From contig CAZSAC010000013.1 in assembly GCA_964604875.1 (NCBI GenBank), forward strand, positions 1-38,607: DNA of 38,607 nt, in the 5' to 3' direction. The stretch is from JAVVSR01 sp964604875. Lineage in GTDB: Bacteria; Bacillota; Clostridia; Christensenellales; CAG-917. Numbering within the stretch: position 1 is the first letter of the stretch; each line of letters starts with the position of its first letter. A program made the translations under genes and the position numbers. Under the pieces are notes generated by a model, which was given only the letters and a program-made list of their open reading frames with translations, searched no databases and was not told the origin of the DNA. This document shows positions 17,595 to 25,995 of the stretch, piece after piece.

Positions 17595-18644
17595 ATGGAA
17601 AATATAAAACCCAAAATTGTATTAACAGGAGGAGGCACGGGCGGACACGTTATTCCCGCGCTTGCGCTTCTTCCCGAGCTAAAAAAAAGCTTTTCTTCGA
17701 TAGCCTATATCGGAGGAGACGGAATCGAAAAACGCTTGGCTATGGACGCAGGCTTAAACTATTTTGAAATAAAAACAGTCGGGTTTAACCGCAGTCATCT
17801 GTTGAAAAATTTTAAGTTGCCGTATGTTCTTTGCAAAAGTGTTTCGCGCGCAAAAAGTTATTTGAAAGATATTTGCCCCGACGTTGTCTTTTCCAAAGGA
17901 GGTTATATAGGCTTGCCCGTTGTTATTGCGGCAAAGCAGCTAAAAATCCCCGTCGTCGCACACGAAAGCGATTTATCTTTGGGGCTTGCAAACAAAATAT
18001 CTTACGCTTTCGGCGCACAAATAATCACGTCTTTTCAAAAAACCGCAGTCGAAAATAAAAATTTTCTTTGGCTGGGATTTCCTGTTCGAGAGGCGTTGTT
18101 TAACGGAAATAAAAACCTTGCCAAAAAATCCTTGAACCTTACTAATTCCCGTCCTACGCTTTTAGTCATCGGCGGAAGCACGGGAAGCGCCGCAATAAAC
18201 AACTCGCTTTTAGAGGCTTTGCCTACGCTTTTGAAGACATATAATGTGGTTCATATAACAGGAAAAAATAAAGCAATCGACTATAAAGCAGAAAACTATT
18301 GCCAACTGGAATACGCGGAAAACATCGGGGATTTGCTTGCGCTTGCCGACGTTGTCGTATCCCGCGCAGGCGCAGGCGCAATTTCGGAGTTGGGCGCGCT
18401 GAAAAAATCCGCCGTGCTGATACCGCTTCCCAAAGGAAATTCTCGGGGCGACCAAGTGGAAAACGCCGAGTTTGCAAAGGATTACGGAGCCATCGTATTA
18501 AAACAAAAAAACCTTTCCTCACAAAGCTTGATAGACGCAATTAATACTGCGGAAAAAACGCAGATGCGTCCGTTCTCTCCGCCCGCAAACGTTGCAATAT
18601 GCGACTTATTGCTGTCCCTTGCGCAGAATAAACCAACCCGATAA
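17595..18644 (+). CDS. murG: UDP-GlcNAc:undecaprenyl-PP-MurNAc-pentapeptide transferase MurG
   Basis: The 349-residue GT28-family protein begins with the donor/lipid loop GGGTGGH at 12-18. A second glycine loop, GGSTGSAAINNS, is near 194, and the C-terminal UDP-GlcNAc site reads SRAGAGAISELGALKKSAVLIPLP. It adds GlcNAc to lipid I to make lipid II at the inner face of the membrane. Length fits the family. It stands outside a dcw cluster here, diverging from a lipase-like gene and followed by its own terminator. Confidence 0.95.
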   Translation: MENIKPKIVLTGGGTGGHVIPALALLPELKKSFSSIAYIGGDGIEKRLAMDAGLNYFEIKTVGFNRSHLLKNFKLPYVLCKSVSRAKSYLKDICPDVVFSKGGYIGLPVVIAAKQLKIPVVAHESDLSLGLANKISYAFGAQIITSFQKTAVENKNFLWLGFPVREALFNGNKNLAKKSLNLTNSRPTLLVIGGSTGSAAINNSLLEALPTLLKTYNVVHITGKNKAIDYKAENYCQLEYAENIGDLLALADVVVSRAGAGAISELGALKKSAVLIPLPKGNSRGDQVENAEFAKDYGAIVLKQKNLSSQSLIDAINTAEKTQMRPFSPPANVAICDLLLSLAQNKPTR

Positions 18645-18679
18645 TATCTTTCCATTTGATTTGTATTTTGCCACAAAAT

Positions 18680-18717
18680 GACTTGTTTTGACGCTTTCAA
18701 CACAAGTCTTTTTTTTA
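18680..18717 (+). terminator. Rho-independent terminator of murG
   Basis: GACTTGT (18680-18686) pairs with ACAAGTC (18702-18708). An inner TTGA/TCAA pairing extends the stem, which is followed by eight T residues. It lies 36 nt after the murG stop. Confidence 0.85.
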
Positions 18718-18744
18718 ATGCTATTATATTTGCTGAGGTGAAAT

Positions 18745-20076
18745 ATGAATACGAAAACAACTTTAAAATGGTTATGCGTTACGCTTTTACTGGGTATTTC
18801 AATTTTTTGCTATAGTATGTTGCTACATAATAATTCCGCAGACAAAAACAATATTCCCAACGATACTCCGCCGTCAACCGAAACACCGTCGCAACCTGCA
18901 AACCCTCAAGGCGAAACCAAACCGGTTGTACCAATTATTTATAACACCTTGCCGCGCTCGTCAACCGTATTTTCAGACTGCGTTGTTCAAAATCTAGGAG
19001 GCTCAGAACGTGAAGTATTAAAAGCCGTGCATAATGTCGGGGATAATTCTTACGTCATTTTTGATTCCTCATCAAACAGCTACGATATAAAATCAAAAAA
19101 CAAAAGCGTATGCGTCGCCGTTTTAAACAAGGCTTTAGACGTAATCTCTTTGCTGGTTTTACCAAGTGATAATGACGAATATTTTTTGGCAAGCAAGGTA
19201 TTGCCAAACGGCATAATGATTGCAACTGCAAGTGAAAATTCCACAACAATTTTCTCGGTGGACTTTGCCTTAAACCATAAGGGAAAAACAACTTTAGCAA
19301 AAGCAACTTCTGCGTATATGTATTTTTCTGCTGATGGCGCGTATGTATTTTTATCGCACGAAAACAGCGTATCCGTCAAAAAAATATCCGATAAGCTCGC
19401 CGTAGAAAACGAAGCGGAATATGTTATTCCAAACACAAAAATTGTAGACGTATTTCCAACCTTTGACGGCTTTCACATTATAGTAAACGGCGATAGCTTT
19501 TTTTCTATCCTAAATTATAAATCAGACGGTATCTTTAGTGGAGACAGCAAACAAAACGGTTATAAATTAGAAAGTATATTCCCAAAAATAAAAGACGGAA
19601 ACCGCGCATATGTTGCCTTGCTTAAAAAAGAAAAATCCTATACTTTGGTAGAATATGACAAAAACTTTTCAAAAAACATCGAGTCCACAGTGGGCGAATA
19701 TGATTTTTGCAATTTGCTTCCTTGCGGGGAAAACTGGTTGATTATTTCAAGCGATAAGGCGCAAACCTACATAGCTTTATTTTGCAAACACTTGGATAAA
19801 ATAACGCAAAAAGAAAACGAAAAACAAATAAAAGCGGTATCATCGCACTATGAAAAATCAAAAAATCTTACCCTATGCGCTCATACAACAGATAACAAAA
19901 TGCTTATTTTACAATATCAAAACGGAGAGCTAACAGTCGAATCAGAGTTTTCCGCCATAGAGAGCTATACCCAAATTTCTGCCTCGGGCACAATATTTTT
20001 AACCAGCGCGGTAAAACAAGATAAGTTTAAAAACAATTATGGAAACGCAGATATTTTTGCCGTTAAAAAAACCTAG
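18745..20076 (+). CDS. Membrane-anchored or secreted beta-rich protein, unknown
   Basis: I do not recognise this 443-residue protein. A hydrophobic segment at about 9-26 works as a signal anchor. A Pro/Thr/Glu linker follows (about 36-70, with PPSTETPSQPANPQGE). The exported domain of about 370 residues is full of short strands and turns in repeating units of about 45-50 residues, which suggests a beta-propeller. No catalytic motif is visible. The ribosome binding site GAGGTG is good. It lies just after the murG terminator, so it needs its own promoter; TATTAT at about 18722 could be the -10. It ends at the terminator shared with the phage cassette. Confidence 0.7.
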   Translation: MNTKTTLKWLCVTLLLGISIFCYSMLLHNNSADKNNIPNDTPPSTETPSQPANPQGETKPVVPIIYNTLPRSSTVFSDCVVQNLGGSEREVLKAVHNVGDNSYVIFDSSSNSYDIKSKNKSVCVAVLNKALDVISLLVLPSDNDEYFLASKVLPNGIMIATASENSTTIFSVDFALNHKGKTTLAKATSAYMYFSADGAYVFLSHENSVSVKKISDKLAVENEAEYVIPNTKIVDVFPTFDGFHIIVNGDSFFSILNYKSDGIFSGDSKQNGYKLESIFPKIKDGNRAYVALLKKEKSYTLVEYDKNFSKNIESTVGEYDFCNLLPCGENWLIISSDKAQTYIALFCKHLDKITQKENEKQIKAVSSHYEKSKNLTLCAHTTDNKMLILQYQNGELTVESEFSAIESYTQISASGTIFLTSAVKQDKFKNNYGNADIFAVKKT

Positions 20077-20087
20077 TGTAAACACAG

Positions 20088-20124
20088 CAAAAAAAGAGGA
20101 GCAAGTTATGCTCCTCTTTTTTTA
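20088..20124. terminator. Bidirectional terminator between the beta-rich protein and the phage cassette
   Basis: AGAGGAGC (20095-20102) and GCTCCTCT (20110-20117) form an 8-bp stem with a 7-nt loop. A-runs flank it on the left and T-runs on the right, so it works on both strands. It closes the plus-strand gene ending at 20076 and the minus-strand phage cassette ending at 20122; the cassette's last stop codon touches its T-run. Confidence 0.88.
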
Positions 20125-20313
20125 ATAAAACTTTCCCTCGTTCGGGTTATTCAAAATGCCTAATACCACCAATATTCCACAAAATGAGTTTACAATTCCT
20201 TCTACAACCGGTTGGTTAATTTTTAAACCGCACGCTTGCAGAAAAAACACCACCGCTGCCGATAACGAAAGCCAAAAACCATAGTTTTTAAATTTTTCTT
20301 TCAAATCCTTCAT
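20122..20313 (-). CDS. phiLC3-family holin
   Basis: The 63-residue product reads MKDLKEKFKNYGFW, followed by two hydrophobic segments separated by a short turn. It ends in VVLGILNNPNEGKFY, the characteristic end of phiLC3-type holins (ILVLLGI..DPT in typical members). I start it at 20313, because a GGGGGA ribosome binding site stands just upstream and the longer frame begins within the previous gene. Such holins open the membrane for an endolysin, but no endolysin follows: the cassette terminator is right here. Confidence 0.82.
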   Translation of the reverse strand: MKDLKEKFKNYGFWLSLSAAVVFFLQACGLKINQPVVEGIVNSFCGILVVLGILNNPNEGKFY

Positions 20314-20315
20314 CT

Positions 20316-20576
20316 TCAATTCCCCCTTAGTTTTGTTGTAGTCGGCGATTCTTTTAAAGTGCAATTAAACGCAGGATATAGTTTGTTTGAAAGTGTCTTA
20401 ATATCTGTGGAAATATCTTCCACCGTTTCTAATCTGTCCGATAAATCGGCAATAATTTTCATATACCTTTGCTCTCTGGTTCGACTATCTCTCAATTCGT
20501 AAATCAATAAAAACAAAAACAGAACCGCCCAAATTCCGTTCGCCGCCACAAGTTTAAATATTTCAGAAACTTCCAT
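20316..20576 (-). CDS. BhlA/UviB-family holin-like protein
   Basis: The product of about 86 residues has one N-terminal membrane segment (NGIWAVLFLFLLIYEL), then a charged helix (RDSRTREQRYMKIIADLSDRL), the layout of the BhlA/UviB bacteriocin-associated holins. A TTG at 20582 overlaps the previous stop (TTGA), and an ATG follows at 20576; I chose the ATG, without a strong ribosome binding site for either. It pairs with the phiLC3-like holin 2 nt downstream, as in many Clostridia phage lysis modules. Confidence 0.78.
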   Translation of the reverse strand: MEVSEIFKLVAANGIWAVLFLFLLIYELRDSRTREQRYMKIIADLSDRLETVEDISTDIKTLSNKLYPAFNCTLKESPTTTKLRGN

Positions 20577-20578
20577 AA

Positions 20579-21601
20579 TCAATATTTATTTGTATGGCGC
20601 GCTCTGTCTGCCAAAACTCCTTTCAGTTTGTCATAATAATTCCCTAGATAGTATTTCATATTACTGCTTGCGGCAAGGGCCTTTTCCGCAATGTCTGGGT
20701 CTAAGGTAAGATAAAACTCTAATGCGATGTCGTATCGTTGAGAATAGTTTTCCTGTTTTTCACCGCTATAGCCATACTTTTTTTCATATTCGGCTTGTTG
20801 ACGCGCCTTTTCTTTTTTTTCTTCTTCAGCTGCAGCCAAAAGATTTTCTCGCTGTTTGGCGATGTTTGCGTTAAAGGTTGATTCCTGCTTGGCAATTTCG
20901 TTATTCTTAATAACCGCCTCATTTTGGAGTTTATCCCTTTCCTTAGTTAATTCCGCAATTCTTTCGGTGGTTTCGGTTGCGTGTTTCAAATCCAGTTTTT
21001 CAAGCGCGTCCTCACGCTGAGTTTCAAGGTCTTGCAGTTTTTTGTCAATCACCCCAACAGCGTTTTGATAAGTCGAATTTACCTCGTCCACGGTGTTGGC
21101 TTTTGCTAAATCATAGTCTTTTAGCTGTTCAGAAATAATACTGCTGCGCTGAATTCCCCTTTTAATGGAATCCGCTTCCGCGCCTTCCTTCATTTTTGAA
21201 AATAACGCCTCGACCTCCTGCAACGACACCGCTTTATCCTCTTGCGCCTTTGTTTGCTTTTCGGTTAAATCAATAACCTTATTCAGCGTTTCTTCATCGA
21301 TGGTTTTTTTGCCGTTGACAAGATTTTCTTTTAAGAGATTTTCCACCTGCAGACGTATTTCCTCATCTGATTTTGGCGTGTATTTAATTCTGTCAAGGGA
21401 GATTTCTTTGGGTAGATTATCCAAATTTATAGAGCTGTCGTCAGGTAAATTTGCCTTATATTGCTTATCTAGCTCCGCAAGTTTTTCAACCACATTTTTC
21501 TCTTTTTCGACGGCATCGCCGATTTTTTGCGCCTCTTCCTCTGCAATGGTTTGTTTTGTTTTAAATAATTTTTTAATTTCGTTCCAAAAACTATCTGACA
21601 T
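20579..21601 (-). CDS. Long coiled-coil phage structural or ejection protein
   Basis: This 340-residue protein is almost wholly charged helix. Heptad-like segments run from about 15 to 60 and 165 to 275, rich in Lys, Glu, Ala and Gln, followed by a globular-looking C-terminus (about 285-340, with LDPDIAEKALAAS). There is no membrane segment. It sits where P22-like phages keep tail-needle or internal ejection proteins, but I see no recognisable family motif. An AGGAGG ribosome binding site lies within the preceding 39-codon ORF. Confidence 0.65.
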   Translation of the reverse strand: MSDSFWNEIKKLFKTKQTIAEEEAQKIGDAVEKEKNVVEKLAELDKQYKANLPDDSSINLDNLPKEISLDRIKYTPKSDEEIRLQVENLLKENLVNGKKTIDEETLNKVIDLTEKQTKAQEDKAVSLQEVEALFSKMKEGAEADSIKRGIQRSSIISEQLKDYDLAKANTVDEVNSTYQNAVGVIDKKLQDLETQREDALEKLDLKHATETTERIAELTKERDKLQNEAVIKNNEIAKQESTFNANIAKQRENLLAAAEEEKKEKARQQAEYEKKYGYSGEKQENYSQRYDIALEFYLTLDPDIAEKALAASSNMKYYLGNYYDKLKGVLADRARHTNKY

Positions 21602-21710
21602 TTAAGTTGTTAACCTCCTGTTCTAATATTGCAATTCTCTCCTCCAATTTGTAAATCCATTTTTTTAACCGCTCTAAGGCTTGCAATAATTCTATAAAGC
21701 TTTTTTCCAT
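21591..21710 (-). CDS. Small coiled-coil protein, 39 residues
   Basis: This short ORF starts MEKSFIELLQALERLKK and continues with a leucine/isoleucine heptad (WIYKLEERIAILEQEVNNL). A GAGGTG ribosome binding site lies 4 nt before the ATG at 21710. It overlaps the start of the long coiled-coil gene by 11 nt and carries that gene's ribosome binding site. Position, ribosome binding site and coiled-coil pattern support a real gene. It may pair with the long coiled-coil protein. Confidence 0.6.
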   Translation of the reverse strand: MEKSFIELLQALERLKKWIYKLEERIAILEQEVNNLNVR

Positions 21711-21720
21711 AAGCACCTCG

Positions 21721-23190
21721 CTAAATTAAATCTACAATCATAGACGGCGCAGATATAGCGTTGAAGTTTTTTGCGCTTTTAATATACAATCTGACAAGCA
21801 TACCTTTTTTGTTTACAATAAGCCTAGTTGGCAAAGGATTGCCTTTGACAAAAAATTCGACAGTCTCGCCGTCTAGTTCTATCCCAACGGTACAATCGGT
21901 TTTTGTCTGAATGGATATTTCTCTGACGACCTTGATTTTTGTGGGATAACCCAAGTCGGTTTGCGCCGTCGCCCAGTATTTTGGCAACGTAACGTCGAAT
22001 ATTTTTCCGTTTTTAACAAGCCTTCCCAGTTTTGTGGCGTTATCAAAATTAAAAGTGGCAATAACTGACGCTTCGTGATGAACCTTAATCCCCGTCAGAG
22101 AGTTTATATCAACGCCCCGCATAATCGAAAACTTTTTTTCCAAAACGTCGTAAATAACCAAACTGTTGTTATAATAGTTTCCGCTTTCACAAAGCACCTC
22201 GCCTGCCTCCGCCCCAAAATACAACCGAATTGCAAGATAATATTTTCCGTCCATAAAGCAAGCTTTTGCGTTCGATTTTTGATTGGTCAAATAGCGGTTC
22301 AAGGATAAGGCGGTTTCAGCTATGGAATATCCGTTAAACACATACAAGCCGTCTTCGGCAAGAAAAATTATTCTATCTCCGCAAACCGAAATCGTATTGG
22401 CAAAAATCCGCCCCGACGAAACGTACAGCTTGCTTACGGAAAACTCTTTTTGCACGCCGAACGCCGTTAAACGCTCAATGCCGTATTCCCTAAAAACATA
22501 GACGGCGTCTAAAAACGATACAACCTTTATAACCGCGCCACCCTCGTCGTCGAAATTGATATAGCCGGCGCTGGTACTGCTGACAGTCCAATTAGCCGGG
22601 TTAAAATCATCTGAAAACCAAACGCTGTTTTTTTCTCCGCCGACGGTTGCGAATACTCTTTCCGCATGAACGCACATCGACGTTATCTTAGGGGCGGTTG
22701 TAACTATGTTTAAGGTTGTTCCGTCGTATATGTTTAAGAAGCCGTTTTCCGAGCTAAGCAAAAACACGTCGTTGCCGTTATAGCGATAATTAACGCTACA
22801 GTCTTTTCCGCTGGCAGCTAAGTTTTGTATAAGCGAAAAGCTTCCGCTTGCAAAAATATCGGTTTGATAAAATGTATTATCATCTGCTCTAACAATAAGT
22901 TTATCATCTCTGGCTGAAGTGCTAAAGTTATACTTTTTGTATAAATGCGCCGATACGCATTTTTTTCCATCGGGTAGACTTGGCAAGGTATGGCGTAATT
23001 CAGGCGTATGCAACAATGTAGTCTTAGCCACGTCTATGCCCATTTCCGACGCTAATTGTCCGCCGTTGAAAGTGAAGTTATAGCACAGCGGCGAGTATTG
23101 CAACGGTAGCAAGCTATCGGCAACTTCATTGTTTATGCCCTCAAACGCTCTGATTTTTACAGCCTTTCTCGTATAGCTGTTTGCGCGCAT
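21721..23190 (-). CDS. P22 gp10-like packaged-DNA stabilisation (tail hub) protein
   Basis: The 489-residue, beta-strand-rich protein has repeating propeller-like blades. The stretch VWFSDDFNPANWT (about 193-205), followed by an EGG..I and VFREYGIERL pattern, is typical of the gp10/packaged-DNA stabilisation group, which plugs the portal below the adaptor. The length is close to P22 gp10 (about 470). The ribosome binding site AGGAGG lies in the last codons of the adaptor gene. The assignment rests on motif and gene order. Confidence 0.68.
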   Translation of the reverse strand: MRANSYTRKAVKIRAFEGINNEVADSLLPLQYSPLCYNFTFNGGQLASEMGIDVAKTTLLHTPELRHTLPSLPDGKKCVSAHLYKKYNFSTSARDDKLIVRADDNTFYQTDIFASGSFSLIQNLAASGKDCSVNYRYNGNDVFLLSSENGFLNIYDGTTLNIVTTAPKITSMCVHAERVFATVGGEKNSVWFSDDFNPANWTVSSTSAGYINFDDEGGAVIKVVSFLDAVYVFREYGIERLTAFGVQKEFSVSKLYVSSGRIFANTISVCGDRIIFLAEDGLYVFNGYSIAETALSLNRYLTNQKSNAKACFMDGKYYLAIRLYFGAEAGEVLCESGNYYNNSLVIYDVLEKKFSIMRGVDINSLTGIKVHHEASVIATFNFDNATKLGRLVKNGKIFDVTLPKYWATAQTDLGYPTKIKVVREISIQTKTDCTVGIELDGETVEFFVKGNPLPTRLIVNKKGMLVRLYIKSAKNFNAISAPSMIVDLI

Positions 23191-23742
23191 TTATAGCCAC
23201 CTCCTAGCCTTAACATATTTTCCCGCGCCTCTTGCGCGCAGCTGTCCCAACCCCTCGCGGAACTTCCTTTCGCAGGCAACGGCTATGTCTATAAAATTGT
23301 TTGCATACGCGTATTCTCCCACAATACCCTCAGCAAAAAGCCACGACGGGATTCTGCAAATCATTTCGCTGTTAAACGCCAAGGTTGCGGGTAGCGCAAC
23401 GTATTCCAAAACTGCTTCGCCCGAAAAATTGCTTTCAATATAGCTGGGATATTGTTTAATTTTTTTTAATATTCCGTTTTGGCGCAGCGTGACGGCATAA
23501 ACGTATTTGGAGTTTTGCAGTTGGGAAAGACTCAACTTATTTTCCGAAAACAACACGTTTTCTGTAACGATATTCGGAAAATAACTTGTGCAAAGCTCTG
23601 CGTAAACTATGTTGGAGCATCTAAGCAACGCATTGATTATTTTTTGTTGTTCCTCAGTATAAGTGCCCGCCTCTGTCAAGGAAAGCCTGTCTGACAATCC
23701 AAGCTTAAATAGGCAATCATTTAAAATTTCATAAACTTTCAT
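23191..23742 (-). CDS. Head-tail adaptor (gp4-like)
   Basis: The 183-residue protein lies between the capsid region and the gp10-like gene, the place of the portal adaptor in P22-like and T7-like phages. It is helical at both ends (MKVYEILNDCLFKLGL; FIDIAVACERKFREGL) with a strand-rich centre, consistent with connector proteins. The start overlaps the previous stop (ATGA). Function is inferred from position and general features. Confidence 0.6.
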   Translation of the reverse strand: MKVYEILNDCLFKLGLSDRLSLTEAGTYTEEQQKIINALLRCSNIVYAELCTSYFPNIVTENVLFSENKLSLSQLQNSKYVYAVTLRQNGILKKIKQYPSYIESNFSGEAVLEYVALPATLAFNSEMICRIPSWLFAEGIVGEYAYANNFIDIAVACERKFREGLGQLRARGAGKYVKARRWL

Positions 23743-24089
23743 ATTTCATTATAGTTTGGGAGATAGCCTTTCTCCTTTTTTAGATACAAAATCAGTTGTT
23801 CCGTTTTATATTCGCGGGCTTCTTTTTGCGCTTTCTCTACTTGCGCTTGTAGGCTTTCATTTTCCCTTTCAATTTGCCTTAAAAGTTGATCTGCGCGTTC
23901 AACTCTTGTTTTACGAACGTGAATTATCGCGCGCTCGTCCAGCTTGGTATATGGCACAACAACCTGTAAGCCTCTGTCGTTCCAAACCTCGAAACGATTT
24001 TTTTTTGGATTATAAAAAAGCTCATAAGAAGTATCGATTGCTTTTAGTCGCCAGGCTATATCGAATAAATCGTTTGTTATTTTTATCAT
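23739..24089 (-). CDS. Small phage structural protein, unknown
   Basis: I do not recognise this 116-residue protein. The N-terminal half is strand-rich (KNRFEVWNDRGLQVVVPY); the C-terminal half is a charged helix (about 68-105) likely to form a coiled coil. Gene order puts it between capsid and adaptor. The ATG at 24089 has no Shine-Dalgarno sequence; instead a hairpin lies 21 nt upstream. Its stop overlaps the adaptor start. Confidence 0.62.
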   Translation of the reverse strand: MIKITNDLFDIAWRLKAIDTSYELFYNPKKNRFEVWNDRGLQVVVPYTKLDERAIIHVRKTRVERADQLLRQIERENESLQAQVEKAQKEAREYKTEQLILYLKKEKGYLPNYNEI

Positions 24090-24109
24090 AAAATTTTAAT
24101 GGTAAAGCA

Positions 24110-24129
24110 GAGGCTTAAATCTAAGCCTC
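24110..24129 (-). other. Intercistronic hairpin after the capsid gene
   Basis: GAGGCTTA and TAAGCCTC form a perfect 8-bp stem with a 4-nt loop in the 66-nt gap between the capsid gene and the next gene, the longest gap in the cassette. No U-run follows, so it is not a full terminator. It may protect the capsid message or lower downstream expression. Confidence 0.5.
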
Positions 24130-24155
24130 CGCCAACCTCCTATATAAAATGAAAA

Positions 24156-25334
24156 CTAAATTGTAATACCCGACATTACCGCCTGTCCAACAGGTCTGTC
24201 GCAAAGCAAATCCGCGTATTTAACCAAGGTTGCGGAATATGTTGCCGAGTTGGGAGCTTGCCTTAAAACGTTTCCGTTGTCGCCCTCAAGCCAACGCCAA
24301 TCACATAGCTGATGCAATGCAAAGTTCTGCGTATTCAACAAATACATTGATTGCGCAGGACAGAATCGATCAGCCACAACGGGGATACCCGCATAGGATA
24401 ACGCTTTGTAACCGCCGTCGAGGTTCATAACGTCGATGTTAGAATTTTTTTCGGCGCATAACGCAACGTATTTTTTTCTTACGGCAAAGCTGGTTGTAAT
24501 GTAGTTAATTTCCGAACCTGCTTTTCTTTCCACGTCGTCGATAACGTCCTGAATGCCACTTATAGTCAATGCGCCCACTGACGACTTGCAAGTAGGATTT
24601 AAAAAATCATAATCGGCTCTTGTTAAACCGTATAATGAAGTAATATTTGCTGTATCAAACAATGCGCCCAAACCTGTCAACTCATTATTTTTTGAGTTTT
24701 GTAAATAAAGCTTTGCTCCGGCTGCGTATGCCGATGACGGAGCAACCGACAATGTAATTACCTTGCTAGAGAAATCTACAGACTTGATAATTTTTGCTTT
24801 ATTTGACGCCGTAATAGAACCGTTGACCTCAATATCTACCACCATACCTGCGCAAAGATTGTCAACCGAATCCAGCTTGATTTTGGCATTGTCGGTGTTT
24901 CCCGTAAATTCCACAACGGTGGCAAGCTTACCTGTGCCGTCGCCGAACAGCATTCTTCCGAAATTAAAACGGCTTGCTTTTACAAGGCTTTCCATTTCGG
25001 CGTTTACCAAATTGACAAACGCGCCTGTCGTATCTCTCGACGCTAAAACGGCTTTATCGGAAATTTCGATTTTTCCGAAAAAGTTTTTTAACGCCAAAGT
25101 CAATTCGGCATAGTTTCCGCCGGTAGCGTTAGGTAACGTGCCCGTTTCTGTGCCTGAGCCGATACCGCCGTTTATGCCGTCGGAAACAAGCTTTTTGATT
25201 TCTTTTCCGTAAACGTCGTTTGACGTATGCTCAATTTGAGCGAGCAACGGATTGATTTTTGTGTTAAGTTGTTCAGTTAAAACTCCTAAGTATAAGGTTT
25301 TTAACGCTGCGCTTGCTGTTGTTAATGTAATCAT
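24156..25334 (-). CDS. Major capsid protein
   Basis: The 392-residue protein follows the scaffold gene, as capsid proteins do. Its N-terminal region has a Gly-rich loop (GINGGIGSGTETGTLP) and long helices. An inserted beta domain at about 155-215 (MVVDIEVNGSITASNKAKI...) resembles insertion domains of HK97-fold capsids. The C-terminal half has the DVIDDVERKAGSEINYI helix and NIDVMNLDGGYKALSYAGIPVV, the text of a coat A-domain. The ribosome binding site AGGAG is clear. Fold family is inferred from these features and position. Confidence 0.82.
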   Translation of the reverse strand: MITLTTASAALKTLYLGVLTEQLNTKINPLLAQIEHTSNDVYGKEIKKLVSDGINGGIGSGTETGTLPNATGGNYAELTLALKNFFGKIEISDKAVLASRDTTGAFVNLVNAEMESLVKASRFNFGRMLFGDGTGKLATVVEFTGNTDNAKIKLDSVDNLCAGMVVDIEVNGSITASNKAKIIKSVDFSSKVITLSVAPSSAYAAGAKLYLQNSKNNELTGLGALFDTANITSLYGLTRADYDFLNPTCKSSVGALTISGIQDVIDDVERKAGSEINYITTSFAVRKKYVALCAEKNSNIDVMNLDGGYKALSYAGIPVVADRFCPAQSMYLLNTQNFALHQLCDWRWLEGDNGNVLRQAPNSATYSATLVKYADLLCDRPVGQAVMSGITI

Positions 25335-25346
25335 AAAATTCTCCTA

Positions 25347-25994
25347 TTATTTGTTCCCCACAGACAGCTCTAAAGCCATCTTGCCCGCCTCGCCAAAGCT
25401 TTTAGGTTTTTTGGCAGGGGTTAAAGCGGGCTGTCCGCCTCCCGATATAGTTTTGGGAGAACGAACGTCTTTGACGGCGCATAAATAATCCTTGATAATC
25501 TTATTCTTGATTTTGTCATTGTTATAGATATGATTGTCCAAAAATTCGCCGTCCTCAAGCAAAGAGGCAGGCGCGCGATAGTTATTAATCAACACTTTAG
25601 CCAAGGCAAGCTCCAAGCATTCCGGCTTGTCGAAAAGCTGTAAATCCAAAATCGTTTTGGAAATTTGTTTTTTAAACGGAGCCGCGTGCGGATTATCCTT
25701 CAAAAAGCTATCAACCCTAGACTGCCAGTCCTCTGCCGTGTACTGTGGCGGTTGTGGTTGCGCCTTATTTGCTTGAACTTCCCGTTCCAAAGCCTTTAGC
25801 TTTTGAGAACGTTTGGTAAACTCCTTTTCCAAGCAAGTGTACGCCTTAATAAGCTCTGCGCTGTTTTTAAAACGACTTAGCGATTCTAACGAACCTTCCG
25901 TTTCCGATTCGGCGGTCTGCATAATTTCTGTTTGCGTTGCGCCTTCGTTTACAGCTTGGGATACGATATTATTTTTCACTTCGACGTTTTCCAT
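25347..25994 (-). CDS. Capsid scaffolding protein
   Basis: This 215-residue acidic and helical protein has a coiled-coil segment at about 50-80 and a Pro/Gln linker. A helix-rich middle follows, and a basic C-terminal stretch (TPAKKPKSFGEAGKMALEL) of the kind that contacts the coat. It lies directly between portal and capsid genes. The ribosome binding site AGGAGG is embedded in the last codons of the portal gene. Sequence alone shows only general features; gene order carries the call. Confidence 0.72.
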   Translation of the reverse strand: MENVEVKNNIVSQAVNEGATQTEIMQTAESETEGSLESLSRFKNSAELIKAYTCLEKEFTKRSQKLKALEREVQANKAQPQPPQYTAEDWQSRVDSFLKDNPHAAPFKKQISKTILDLQLFDKPECLELALAKVLINNYRAPASLLEDGEFLDNHIYNNDKIKNKIIKDYLCAVKDVRSPKTISGGGQPALTPAKKPKSFGEAGKMALELSVGNK

Positions 25995-25995
25995 A

